Assembly (NCBI GenBank): GCA_018650445.1 | Contig: JABIFX010000230.1 | Span: 1 to 56,638, forward strand | From: Fidelibacterota bacterium | GTDB lineage: Bacteria; Fidelibacterota; UBA8477; JABMPR01 | Direction of reading: 5' to 3' | Length of the DNA: 56,638 bases | Shown here: positions 28,606-37,640 of the stretch, in pieces | Layout of the letters: each line of letters begins with the position of its first letter | How positions within the stretch are numbered: the stretch's first letter is position 1 | Program-made: the position numbers and the translations under genes | The notes under the pieces: generated by a model | Database searches by the model: none | Told to the model about the DNA's origin: nothing | What the model saw: the letters and a program-made list of their open reading frames with translations, nothing else

Positions 28606-29769
28606 CTAATCGATCCTATCCAATGTTTTGTATACAGAGACGAGACGATAGAGAAGCTTATCCTTGTCATCAGCATCGGATGAAGAGTCACCTAGTTTTG
28701 CATATTGTTGTAGAAGCTCAGATTTTTGCTTTTTCAACATCTCGATGGATTCTTGCTTCAAGTCCTCACTCTGTTGAGTTACGGAAACAAATAGAGAAAT
28801 CAGAATTGCCAAAATCAAAACTCCGGCTACTGCCAACTCAACATTGGCATCGATTCGATTCTCAATGACTATTTTTCCTGTATTTTGCTGCTCCGAATGA
28901 TTATGATCGTCTGTACCCGAATCGGACATTCCTTTTCCTGAAACCTGGAACTCCAACATTGTTCCCGCCTTGATACCTTCAATTGCGTATATGGCCAGTC
29001 CATTTTCGTTATCGGTACCTTCACGTGAAAGACCTGGGGCTGATATAGATAGATCTAGAGGCATGGTATAGACATGAAAATGGTCAATATCATAACCTAC
29101 CAATTCGGTGAGAGAGGTTCCACCTGGGTCATATGCTGTATAGTAAGACATATCAATTTCAGAAAGACCTGGTTTGATGGGATTTGGCAGTACTTGCCCT
29201 TGATCAGAATCTATTGGTGCCGTCCTAACGGGCATGGAACCACTTTTAAAGGTCAGATTTTCTAGCTCTGTGACATTTTTTGGAACGTGCACTTTAGCCA
29301 ATCCAGGAGATGCAGAAAAAGTAACTGGTGGTGAAGACACATTTTCAAGAACAATACGTTTTTGAATGTACAGCTTGTCTTCAAATCCATAAATAACAAA
29401 GAATGGTACTGATGCATTCACATCATGAATCGTTTCGCTGGTTTCATAAACTGTCAATGAGGTTTCCCAGGCAGTTACCCCTGGTGTTGGGACGAACATG
29501 GCTGAATAGTTGACGCCACCCAGGGTAGCACGAATTAGATATTGACTTTGACCACTGGATGTGACGTCACTGAATGTAGTTGCCTTGACGACATTTGAAG
29601 CGGAAGCGATTTCAGCCATACCAGCGCCAAGATCAATAAGAACAACACGATCAGCATTGCCAGGTCCATTATTTGTACCATTAATAATGTTAACCCTGAG
29701 ATCACCGGCAAAGCTTAACCCAGTAACCAGTTGCAAAATCAGGAATTGAAGAATGAGTCGCGATTTCAT
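28606..29769 (-). CDS. Membrane-anchored exported protein of unknown function in the ccm operon
   Basis: A 388-aa protein from ATG 29769 (GGAAAGGGG upstream). It has a signal peptide (MKSRLILQFLILQLVTGLSF), a large beta-rich periplasmic region (about 22-310), one membrane helix (about 313-333, VELAVAGVLILAILISLFVS) and a cytoplasmic coiled-coil-like tail. The mature protein has no cysteine, so it cannot be a CcmG/CcmH thiol reductase. The first third (DLRVNIINGTNNGPGNADRV) resembles carboxypeptidase-regulatory-like beta sandwiches in general form only. Its place between ccmF and ccmA, with stop/start overlaps on both sides, argues for a function in cytochrome c maturation. I do not recognise a named family. 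Confidence 0.75.
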   Translation of the reverse strand: MKSRLILQFLILQLVTGLSFAGDLRVNIINGTNNGPGNADRVVLIDLGAGMAEIASASNVVKATTFSDVTSSGQSQYLIRATLGGVNYSAMFVPTPGVTAWETSLTVYETSETIHDVNASVPFFVIYGFEDKLYIQKRIVLENVSSPPVTFSASPGLAKVHVPKNVTELENLTFKSGSMPVRTAPIDSDQGQVLPNPIKPGLSEIDMSYYTAYDPGGTSLTELVGYDIDHFHVYTMPLDLSISAPGLSREGTDNENGLAIYAIEGIKAGTMLEFQVSGKGMSDSGTDDHNHSEQQNTGKIVIENRIDANVELAVAGVLILAILISLFVSVTQQSEDLKQESIEMLKKQKSELLQQYAKLGDSSSDADDKDKLLYRLVSVYKTLDRID

Positions 29770-30197
29770 GACAACCCCTTTCCACATTTCATGCAGAATT
29801 TGGCTTCGGCAATATTCTCCGTACCACATTCGGTGCAAAATACAGCAGCCGTGCTTTTTGACTTCTTTTTATTCTTTTTCTTCTTTTTGCCAAGATTGTC
29901 CATGTCGCTTTGTATACGATCCATGAATTTACTAGATTTTTGATTTTCCAGTTTCTCAATGACACGTCCAGCTTCGCTTAGAAATGATTGACGAACACTC
30001 TTAAAGTCTTTTTCACTCAATCGCCCCATGGCAAAATCAAACTCGAGATCTGCAATATTGCCATAAACCCGCTGCTTTTTATCAGCGAGTTCTTCAGCTT
30101 CCATATACAATGAAACCCAGGTGCTATCCTTTTTGAATAGAGGCATGACAATCCACACCAGGAAGGCCAAGCCAGTGAGATACGCAAAATAGCTCAT
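29766..30197 (-). CDS. CcmI-like membrane protein with C-terminal zinc ribbon
   Basis: A 143-aa protein from ATG 30197, which shares a base with the ccmF stop (TAATG). One N-terminal helix (SYFAYLTGLAFLVWIVMPLF) is followed by a helical stretch, NIADLEFDFAMGRLSEKDF, that resembles the segment after the first helix of CcmI proteins. A Lys-rich linker leads to a C-terminal zinc ribbon with two CxxC pairs (CTECG and CMKCG, about 121-139). Lys residues after the helix suggest the ribbon is cytoplasmic. It may be a reduced CcmI-type scaffold for the CcmF heme lyase. The CcmI resemblance is my reading and moderate. Confidence 0.7.
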   Translation of the reverse strand: MSYFAYLTGLAFLVWIVMPLFKKDSTWVSLYMEAEELADKKQRVYGNIADLEFDFAMGRLSEKDFKSVRQSFLSEAGRVIEKLENQKSSKFMDRIQSDMDNLGKKKKKNKKKSKSTAAVFCTECGTENIAEAKFCMKCGKGLS

Positions 30198-32179
30198 TAT
30201 TCGCCTCCTACCTTGGATTCTCGCAGATTGGGCAACATGGCGAATAAAGTTCCTATACCCAGGATAAAAGCGCCGATCCAAACCATACTCACAAACGGAT
30301 TTCGATAGACCTGAACAATGACCTTGGTGCCATCGTTGCTCATACCAGAGAGTACAGCATATATATCCTCTCGTATAGTGGAATAAATATCGACTTCTGT
30401 GGAGGGTTGCTCAGATGCGAAATAGAATCGTTTCTGGGGTGAGATCCGATCTATTAGTCGACCATTCCGATACATTTCCATTTCTAGAGTTTGTGACGAA
30501 TAGTTTTCATTCTCGTCCTCAATTATTTTGATGGCATTAAATGTATAGGGTCCCAATTGGAAAGAGTCACCCTCACCCACCTCGGCTCTTGTCTCAGAAT
30601 TAAAAACGTTGCCAGTGAAGCCCACGAACATGACTACCATGGCAGCATGGATCATATAGCCTCCATATCTACGGGTATTTTTGCGGGATAGCATGTACAT
30701 AGCCAAGAAGAAATTCTCACCAGAATTTCTTCTACGGATGTTAGCACCTTTCACAAATTCTACTACAATGGTCCACATCACAAAAAATGAAATGGCAAAA
30801 GAGCCCAGAGCCCATCCATCTCGAACACCAGAGGCAAATAGAACTGCTATAAAAACGATGGCACCTAGTGTAGGCCATCCAAAGCTGCGCTTAAGTGTTT
30901 CAACAGAAGTATGTCGCCAGGCTAAAAGCGGACCAGCTCCAGTTAATAAGAGAAGTGCCAGACCGATAGGAATCATGATGTTATTGAACCAGGGAGGTCC
31001 CACGGTAATCTGATCACCAGTGAAGAGCTCACTAATGACAGGAAACAGTGTTCCCCAGAGAACAGCAATCGTGGCTAGTAGAAAGAGTAAATTGTTAAAG
31101 AGAAATCCACTTTCTCTTGAAATAAGTGATTCCATCTCTTCATCAGGTTTTAGGTCTTTACGACGATACAGGAGTAGAGCGACGCTAAAAATTAAGCCCA
31201 TACTTAAAAAGGTGGCGAATGCTGGTCCAAGACCCGAGTTTGCAAATGCATGAACAGAACTGACTATTCCACTGCGAGTGAGGAAAGTACCAAAAATAGA
31301 AAGCAAAAAAGTGGCGATAACAAGAGCCATATTCCAAATTTTTAACATACCCTTGCGTTCTTGAATCATTACTGAGTGAAGGTATGCAGTGGATGTCAAC
31401 CAGGGTAACAAGGAAGCATTTTCTACGGGATCCCAGGCCCAATACCCGCCCCAACCGAGCTCGACATAAGCCCATTTTCCACCTAGTACGATACCAACGG
31501 CCAGAAATCCCCAGGTTGTAAGCGCCCAGCGTCGGGTAGTATGAATCCACCCTGCTCCAAGTTTGCCCGTAATCAGAGCTGCAATTGCAAATGCAAATGG
31601 TACAACAGAACCAACGTACCCAATAAACAGGATAGGTGGATGAATAACCATCGCAGGATGCTGGAGTAATGGATTTAAACCATGACCATCGCCAGCCGTA
31701 AACTCCTGGAGGGTGTTACCAAATTCCTGGTAAAGCGTCTGGAATGGATTTGAAATAAAAACACTCAAAATTGAGAAGAAGACCATAGTGGTTGCCATTA
31801 CAAAGAGGACGTAAGGCATAAGATCATTATTCTTGTGACGATGCTGATATGCAACAATGGCACTGAATATGGTTACAATCCAGGTCCACAACAGCAATGA
31901 GCCATTGTGCCCAGCCCATAGTGCCACAATCTTATAAAATAATGGTAATGCAAAATTTGTATTGCTCGCTACATACTCGATAGAGAAGTCACTGGAAACC
32001 AACAGATACTCCAGGGCAAGTACAGCAAGAGTTGTCACTGCAAAAGCGGCATATGCACCTCTTCTAGCAGCTTCTAAAAGCCCTCTGCGCTTGGTCACAC
32101 CTGCCGTCAATGCGGTGAGTGCGGTAAAAACGCTTACCGGGAAAAGAAAGAATAAAAGGATATTTCCGAAATCAGCCAT
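30197..32179 (-). CDS. ccmF: Cytochrome c heme lyase subunit CcmF
   Basis: A 660-aa polytopic membrane protein (about 14-15 hydrophobic segments). The tryptophan-rich motif YVELGWGGYWAWDPVENASLL is near 237-257. Conserved PLLQHPAMVIHPPILFIGY carries heme-ligand histidines, and GTFLTRSGIVSSVHAFA is a family signature. A C-terminal periplasmic domain (about 525-625) precedes the last helix. CcmF takes heme from CcmE and attaches it to apocytochrome c. It lies 26 nt after ccmE and is coupled to the CcmI-like gene. Confidence 0.95.
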   Translation of the reverse strand: MADFGNILLFFLFPVSVFTALTALTAGVTKRRGLLEAARRGAYAAFAVTTLAVLALEYLLVSSDFSIEYVASNTNFALPLFYKIVALWAGHNGSLLLWTWIVTIFSAIVAYQHRHKNNDLMPYVLFVMATTMVFFSILSVFISNPFQTLYQEFGNTLQEFTAGDGHGLNPLLQHPAMVIHPPILFIGYVGSVVPFAFAIAALITGKLGAGWIHTTRRWALTTWGFLAVGIVLGGKWAYVELGWGGYWAWDPVENASLLPWLTSTAYLHSVMIQERKGMLKIWNMALVIATFLLSIFGTFLTRSGIVSSVHAFANSGLGPAFATFLSMGLIFSVALLLYRRKDLKPDEEMESLISRESGFLFNNLLFLLATIAVLWGTLFPVISELFTGDQITVGPPWFNNIMIPIGLALLLLTGAGPLLAWRHTSVETLKRSFGWPTLGAIVFIAVLFASGVRDGWALGSFAISFFVMWTIVVEFVKGANIRRRNSGENFFLAMYMLSRKNTRRYGGYMIHAAMVVMFVGFTGNVFNSETRAEVGEGDSFQLGPYTFNAIKIIEDENENYSSQTLEMEMYRNGRLIDRISPQKRFYFASEQPSTEVDIYSTIREDIYAVLSGMSNDGTKVIVQVYRNPFVSMVWIGAFILGIGTLFAMLPNLRESKVGGE

Positions 32180-32205
32180 TTAACTAAATCCTAACTATAT
32201 ATATT

Positions 32206-32625
32206 TTAAATCTCAGGGGTAGAATAATCGGCTTCATACTTAGAAGCACATTTTGCCTGGATACGTTCTGCGTTGAATACACCATCTTGTTGCAGTTTAC
32301 CTGAAACAATTACTTCAGCATCCATATCATTATTGAAGGTGTCCGGAATTGGATCCTTTCCAATATAATGAATGCTTAATTCTGAATTTCCTTCTGTGAT
32401 GACAAAATCAAGGTCCATATTATTTCTAACAATACTGCCTTTTTTTAAATCGCCATTGACCTTGAGAGTCAAAGCATGAGCCCGAGCTCCCAACATCTGG
32501 ACCTCACTCACACTCTTTGAATATGACATGGTGGTGTCTTCTTTCATGCCCTGAATCGCCAGCACAATCACTGCGGCGATAATGACCAAAGAGCCGATTA
32601 CAAATTTAAGTTTTTTACTATTCAA
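32206..32625 (-). CDS. ccmE: Periplasmic heme chaperone CcmE (CxxxY variant)
   Basis: A 139-aa protein with one N-terminal membrane anchor (about 8-26) and an OB-fold domain, including LKVNGDLKKGSIVRNNMDLDFVI and VSGKLQQDGVFNAERIQAK. The heme-attachment motif near the C-terminus is Cys126-x3-Tyr130 (AKCASKYEADY) instead of the usual His-x3-Tyr. Cys-type CcmE is known from some sulfate reducers and archaea with reduced Ccm systems. It opens the ccm block, 16 nt after the PHP phosphatase gene. Confidence 0.92.
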   Translation of the reverse strand: MNSKKLKFVIGSLVIIAAVIVLAIQGMKEDTTMSYSKSVSEVQMLGARAHALTLKVNGDLKKGSIVRNNMDLDFVITEGNSELSIHYIGKDPIPDTFNNDMDAEVIVSGKLQQDGVFNAERIQAKCASKYEADYSTPEI

Positions 32626-32641
32626 TGGACGTAACTCCTAT

Positions 32642-33445
32642 TTATGATTTAAACATATTTATAAATTTATCTTTCAAGGATAAAGCATCTGGTTCAAGAT
32701 GCACAGGATAGACTTCAATGTGTTCACCCCTAAGAATTTTTCCTGGATTACCCTTTAGCAGTAAATCTGCGTATTCAACGCCGTATCTCTCTGATAGCCA
32801 GTCATATCCAGGTTTTGTATAAAGAGCTCTTGATTGTAAATTATGACTATCACTTCCAACTAAATGCACTGCATCTTTATCAAATAGAAATTTGGCAAGC
32901 TTTTCACTGCTCGGTCCCATTGTACCCATAAATGAGCCAATATCCAGTTGTGTCGGGCAACCCATATTGATCAGCTCTTCCAACCTTTTGGGCTCCCTTT
33001 GCCATGGTTTAATCCGTTCGGGATGGGCAATGATTGGAGTAATCCCCTGGCGGGTGATCTCATAGATGATTCGCTCAAGATTATTTGGCACTGAATGAAA
33101 TGAGAATTCAAGTAAGAGGTATTTGCCGCCGATAAGGATATCAAGTTCATCGAGAATGATGGGCAACATATCCTGGTATCGAACTTCTGCAGCAATGGTG
33201 ACCTCAACTGGAAGCTCATGAGCTTTGATAAGCTCCATAACCGTTTGTGCGCCCTTTTCAATCTTAGCTTTCCACTCTCTAGTCCCCTTGATAATGTCAG
33301 CTTCATATAAATGCGGGGTCAAAACAAGATGTTCAACTCCCTGCCGCACAGCCTCTTTTAGCATAGATAGTGCCATGTCGTCATTTTTGGCACCATCATC
33401 TACTGCTGGAAGCATGTGATTATGAATATCTATTAATTTGGAGAT
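32642..33445 (-). CDS. PHP-family protein-tyrosine phosphatase, CpsB/CapC-like
   Basis: A metal-dependent PHP phosphatase of the CpsB/YwqE type, which controls tyrosine kinases of polysaccharide export. The conserved N-terminus LIDIHNHMLPAVDDGAK is in frame, but its IDIHNH part lies upstream of the first ATG (33415). The frame is closed by the mutase TAA at 33457-33455, and no ATG, GTG or TTG occurs between. I propose the ATC at 33445, 5 nt after GAGG, as a non-AUG start, giving 267 aa. Other metal motifs are LTPHLYEAD, AEVRYQD, IIAHPERI and LVGSDSHN. The nearby ORF content does not show the partner kinase. Confidence 0.82.
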   Translation of the reverse strand: MSKLIDIHNHMLPAVDDGAKNDDMALSMLKEAVRQGVEHLVLTPHLYEADIIKGTREWKAKIEKGAQTVMELIKAHELPVEVTIAAEVRYQDMLPIILDELDILIGGKYLLLEFSFHSVPNNLERIIYEITRQGITPIIAHPERIKPWQREPKRLEELINMGCPTQLDIGSFMGTMGPSSEKLAKFLFDKDAVHLVGSDSHNLQSRALYTKPGYDWLSERYGVEYADLLLKGNPGKILRGEHIEVYPVHLEPDALSLKDKFINMFKS

Positions 33446-33454
33446 ACTGACCTC

Positions 33455-35116
33455 TTAGAACACTGGGGTTTCAGTGTAGGTTCCGTAAACAATTTTCATC
33501 GCATCAACCATCTCACCAAGTGTGGCTGAATGGCGTACGGCTTCAAGGAGAGGTGGCATTACATTCGTTCCAGACTCACAGGCCTGTGTAAGATCAGCGA
33601 GAGCTTTATCTGTACTTGCCTGAGTTCTGATAGATCGAAGTGATTTGACCTTGGATACCTGATTTTCTTCAACTGATTTATCAATTTTGAGAACTGGGAT
33701 ATCAATTGTCTCATTTTCACGAATAAATGCATTAACTCCTACAATAAGACGTTTCTTCTCGTCGTACTTACGAGCAATATCATAAGCTGCTTTCCCAATT
33801 TCACGTTGGAAATAACCCACTTCGATCGCTGCAACAACACCACCCAATTCATCGATAGTTTCAAAATATTTTTCAGCTTCAGCTTCCATCTTATCAGTCA
33901 TGGCTTCTACATAATAAGAGCCACCCAGCGGATCAATAGTAGATCCAACACCTGTTTCATAGGCAATCACCTGTTGTGTCCTTAGCGCAATCTCTACACT
34001 TTTCTCAGTTGGCAGGGCCAGCACTTCGTCCATTGAGTTGGTATGGAGTGACTGTGTGCCACCCAAAACGCCGGCAAGAGCCTCGTAGGCAGTCCTGACG
34101 ATGTTATTTTCAGGTTGGGGCGCAGTTAAACTATGACCCGCAGTCTGCGTGTGGAATCGAAGCATCCAGGAGCGTGGATCCTTGGCGCCATATTTTTCCT
34201 TCATACGCTTTGCATAAATTCGTCTAGCAGCTCGAAATTTTCCGATTTCCTCAAAGAAATCTATATGTGAGTTAAAAAAGAAACTCAGACGTCGGGCAAA
34301 TTTATCTACATCCAGTCCTCTCTCAATGGCAGCCTCTACATAAGCAAAGCCATCTGCAAGGGTAAACGCCAACTCCTGGGCAGCAGTTGATCCAGCTTCA
34401 CGAATGTGGTAACCAGATATAGAAATTGTATTGTACGCTGGCATATGGTCGCTACACCATTCGATCATATCTGTGATGATATGCATAGAAGGTTCAGGTG
34501 GAAAAATGAATTCTTTTTGAGCAATATATTCTTTGAGAATATCGTTTTGCAGTGTGCCATGCAACTTATCAGATGAAACACCTTGTCTTTCCCCAACCAC
34601 CACATACATGGCCAGGAGAATAATGGCAGGACCGTTAATCGTCATGGAGGTTGAGACCTGATCAAGTGGAATTCCATCAAACAGAGTCATCATATCATCA
34701 ATAGAGTTGATTGAAACACCACAGTGTCCAACTTCACCAAGTGAAAGCGCATGATCTGAATCGTAACCCATGAGCGTTGGCATGTCAAAGGCAACACTCA
34801 ATCCGGTCTGTCCTTGCTCCAGTAGAAATTTGAATCTTTTATTCGTATCCTCAGGAGTTCCAAAACCTGCAAACTGTCTCATGGTCCATAAACGACCTCG
34901 ATACATATTGGGGTGAACGCCTCGTGTGAATGGGTATTCACCTGGGAATCCAATTTTTTCAATGTATTGATCTAAATCCTGATTCTCTTCATTTGGCAGA
35001 TATAACAAATCATTGGTTAATCCCGAAACCGTATCGTAGTCATACTCACGTTCTTTGGATTCAGAAACTTTCTGTTTCCAACGTTTCAGGCTATCATGGT
35101 AGGATTGATCTGGCAT
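33455..35116 (-). CDS. B12-dependent acyl-CoA mutase large subunit, isobutyryl-CoA mutase-like
   Basis: A 553-aa TIM-barrel subunit of the methylmalonyl-CoA mutase superfamily, without the C-terminal B12-binding domain. It must therefore pair with a separate cobalamin subunit that is not in this window. Family motifs are [73 protein letters not shown] and [18 protein letters not shown]. By alignment from memory, MCM Tyr89 corresponds to Phe82 and MCM Arg207 to Gln200, the isobutyryl-CoA mutase signature. I chose ATG 35116 (AGGAG 11 nt upstream) over GTG 35128. It lies 21 nt after dxs. Confidence 0.85.
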   Translation of the reverse strand: MPDQSYHDSLKRWKQKVSESKEREYDYDTVSGLTNDLLYLPNEENQDLDQYIEKIGFPGEYPFTRGVHPNMYRGRLWTMRQFAGFGTPEDTNKRFKFLLEQGQTGLSVAFDMPTLMGYDSDHALSLGEVGHCGVSINSIDDMMTLFDGIPLDQVSTSMTINGPAIILLAMYVVVGERQGVSSDKLHGTLQNDILKEYIAQKEFIFPPEPSMHIITDMIEWCSDHMPAYNTISISGYHIREAGSTAAQELAFTLADGFAYVEAAIERGLDVDKFARRLSFFFNSHIDFFEEIGKFRAARRIYAKRMKEKYGAKDPRSWMLRFHTQTAGHSLTAPQPENNIVRTAYEALAGVLGGTQSLHTNSMDEVLALPTEKSVEIALRTQQVIAYETGVGSTIDPLGGSYYVEAMTDKMEAEAEKYFETIDELGGVVAAIEVGYFQREIGKAAYDIARKYDEKKRLIVGVNAFIRENETIDIPVLKIDKSVEENQVSKVKSLRSIRTQASTDKALADLTQACESGTNVMPPLLEAVRHSATLGEMVDAMKIVYGTYTETPVF

Positions 35117-35137
35117 AATTGAACCCACTCCTGATAA

Positions 35138-37015
35138 TTATATGGTCAATTCAAGAATTGAAGCTGCAATTTCTTCAGATGTCAGCTTCACTTCGGCTAA
35201 TAATTGTGCCCGTGATCCATGGGTCACAAATCTATCTGGCAAGGTGTGTGAATGAATCCTGGCACAATTTTCAACAGGTTCTGCAAAAGCTTTTATGGTC
35301 TGGGCAAGGCTACCGGGATAATTGTTCTCTTCAATGACCACAATGTGCTTATTTGATGTCATGAGAGATAAAAGCATATCCTCGTCAAAGGGTTTGATAA
35401 ACTTGGCATCGATATAGCTGGCCTTCACTCCCTCTGCAGCAAGTATTTTGACTGCTTCATCAGCAACAGGATTCATTGAACCTACTGCGACGATAGCAAT
35501 GTCTTTGCCCTCTGAGAGCAGCTCCCATTTCCCGATTTCTATAGCCTTGCTTTTAATTGATTTTCTATTTTTTAAAGCGGAGGCTTTTGGATAGCGGATA
35601 AAGAAGGGGCCGTCTTCATGTTCGAGGGCCGTCTGCATCATGTGGCGCAATTCTTCTCCATTACGCGGGGCTGCCACGACAACTCCGGGAATACTGGAGA
35701 GATATGATAGATCCAGGACGCCGTGATGTGTGGGTCCATCCTCGCCTACAAGTCCAGCACGATCAAGCATAAATGTGACGGGTAAATTCTGGACAGCAAT
35801 GTCATGCACCAACATGTCATATGCCCGTTGCAGAAATGTGGAATAAATCGCGACGAAAGGCTTTAAGCCCCGTGCAGCGAGTGCGGCTGCAAAAGTTACT
35901 GCATGCCCTTCTGCAATACCAACATCGTAGAACCGATCAGGATGTTCATCGGCAAAATCCAATAATCCTGTGCCATCTCTCATGGCAGCGGTAACTGCCA
36001 CAATACGTTTATCCTTTTTCGCCAGAGCAGTTAGTTCATCCCCAAACACATTCAGAAAAGGCGGGACTTCTTCTTTGGTACTTGACTGACCTGGTTTCGC
36101 AGCTGGACCAATACCGTGGAATTTCACAGGATTTGCTTCAGCCTGGGCAAAGCCAAGCCCCTTTTTTGTGATGATATGCAAGAGAACTGGCGTGTTGATA
36201 TCCTTAATATTTTCCAAAGTGGAAATTAAAAGTGGTAAATCATTACCATCGATAGGACCAAAATAACGAATTCCCATTTCATCAAAAATGATACCGGGAA
36301 CCAATAGATTCTTGAGACTTTCCTCAATTTTCTTCATTCCCGTTCTAACGGTATTTTTTCCAATGGGTAGTTTCCCTGTAACATTCCAGATCTCGTCTCT
36401 AACACGGTTGTACAGTGGATTGGTGGTAATTTTTGAGAGGTATTTTGACATTGCACCGACATTGGGGGAAATGGACATTTCATTATCGTTGAGAATGATC
36501 ATCATCCGGGTTCTCAGGTGCCCCAAATTGTTCAATCCTTCAAATGACAATCCACCTGTCAAAGCTCCATCACCAATCACGGAGATAACCTGATGATCCT
36601 CACCCTTTATATCTCGAGCGATGGCAAAACCAACACCTGCTGAAATCGATGTTGAGGCATGACCTGCCCCATAAGTATCATGTTCACTTTCCATGGGCTT
36701 ACAAAAGCCTGAGATACCACCATATTGGCGGATAGTTTTCAGGGCCTCTCGACGACCCGTCAAAATTTTGTGAGCATAAGCTTGATGACCCACATCCCAG
36801 ATAATCTTGTCGTTTGGTGAATCAAATACCTTATGGAGTGCAACAGATAATTCCACGACGCCAAGGGTTGGTGCTAAATGACCACCTGTTTCCGAAACGA
36901 CCTCAATGGTGTAGTCTCGGACTTCCTGGCATAATTGGATCAAGTTTTCTTCAGATAATGACTTAACATCAGCTGGAGAATCTATGGTTTTCAGTACTTT
37001 ATATTTATCCGACAT
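35138..37015 (-). CDS. dxs: 1-deoxy-D-xylulose-5-phosphate synthase
   Basis: A 625-aa thiamine-diphosphate enzyme that condenses pyruvate and glyceraldehyde-3-phosphate, the first step of the MEP isoprenoid pathway. The N-terminal domain has HLAPTLGVVELSVALH, DVGHQAYAHKILTGR, GHASTSISAGVGFA and the ThDP motif GDGALTGG with a later NDN. The transketolase-like middle domain has YDVGIAEGHAVTFAAALA, STFLQRAYDMLVHD and DRAGLVGEDGPTHHG. The C-terminal domain is complete. The product also feeds thiamine synthesis. It sits in the same series as ispH, the last step of the pathway. The start overlaps nothing and follows pdxT by 7 nt. Confidence 0.96.
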   Translation of the reverse strand: MSDKYKVLKTIDSPADVKSLSEENLIQLCQEVRDYTIEVVSETGGHLAPTLGVVELSVALHKVFDSPNDKIIWDVGHQAYAHKILTGRREALKTIRQYGGISGFCKPMESEHDTYGAGHASTSISAGVGFAIARDIKGEDHQVISVIGDGALTGGLSFEGLNNLGHLRTRMMIILNDNEMSISPNVGAMSKYLSKITTNPLYNRVRDEIWNVTGKLPIGKNTVRTGMKKIEESLKNLLVPGIIFDEMGIRYFGPIDGNDLPLLISTLENIKDINTPVLLHIITKKGLGFAQAEANPVKFHGIGPAAKPGQSSTKEEVPPFLNVFGDELTALAKKDKRIVAVTAAMRDGTGLLDFADEHPDRFYDVGIAEGHAVTFAAALAARGLKPFVAIYSTFLQRAYDMLVHDIAVQNLPVTFMLDRAGLVGEDGPTHHGVLDLSYLSSIPGVVVAAPRNGEELRHMMQTALEHEDGPFFIRYPKASALKNRKSIKSKAIEIGKWELLSEGKDIAIVAVGSMNPVADEAVKILAAEGVKASYIDAKFIKPFDEDMLLSLMTSNKHIVVIEENNYPGSLAQTIKAFAEPVENCARIHSHTLPDRFVTHGSRAQLLAEVKLTSEEIAASILELTI

Positions 37016-37022
37016 GGATAGA

Positions 37023-37640
37023 CTACCTCGATTTTAAAACGATTTCATCCACAAAATATTTATGAATGCCTGGATCTTCAGTAAGTTCAGGATGAAATGA
37101 TGCAACCAACACATTGTCCTGGCGCATGAGAACTGGGTCAGCGCCAAAAACAGCCAACGACTGCACGCTCGGTTTGATTTCTCGAAACTTAGGAGCGCGA
37201 ATAAAAATCGCATGAAAATCGTGATCCAGCATCGAGGGGATTATCAGGGATGTTTTGAAAGACTCAATTTGACGACCATAAGCGTTACGTTCAGCTATAT
37301 AATCAATTTTATTAAAACAGCGAACTCTCTCATCGTCTATCTGTTGACCCAGAAGTATTGCCCCAGCACAAGTCCCAAATACGGGCATTGTCTCTAAAAT
37401 CTCGTTCATAGGTTCCCACAAACCCTCCTCTTCAAGGAGCAGGGTCATAGCGGTTGATTCACCACCTGGGAGAATCAATGCATCAATGAGCTTCAAATCC
37501 TCTGGTTCACGAACAGCTCGACACTTTATGCCGAGTTTGCCCATACTGAATGCATGCTTGGCGAAGCTGCCCTGTAGAGCGACTACTCCAATTGTTAATT
37601 CTTCATATTCAGGTCGAACAGTCAAAATGGCTCCTACCAA
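37023..37640 (-). CDS. pdxT: Pyridoxal 5'-phosphate synthase glutaminase subunit
   Basis: A 205-aa class I glutaminase that supplies ammonia to PdxS. It has [13 protein letters not shown], the oxyanion region [14 protein letters not shown], the nucleophile Cys in [11 protein letters not shown] (about 91), [12 protein letters not shown]-type residues and the His-Glu pair in [11 protein letters not shown]. The N-terminal dozen residues are longer than in many PdxT proteins, so a later start is possible. The gene overlaps pdxS by 7 nt. Confidence 0.95.
   Translation of the reverse strand: MVGAILTVRPEYEELTIGVVALQGSFAKHAFSMGKLGIKCRAVREPEDLKLIDALILPGGESTAMTLLLEEEGLWEPMNEILETMPVFGTCAGAILLGQQIDDERVRCFNKIDYIAERNAYGRQIESFKTSLIIPSMLDHDFHAIFIRAPKFREIKPSVQSLAVFGADPVLMRQDNVLVASFHPELTEDPGIHKYFVDEIVLKSR

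Noticed and set aside
28605-28691. Upstream ATG start for ccmA
   Set aside because: It lies wholly inside the previous gene and adds 29 residues without homology; TTG 28604 gives the normal CcmA N-terminus.
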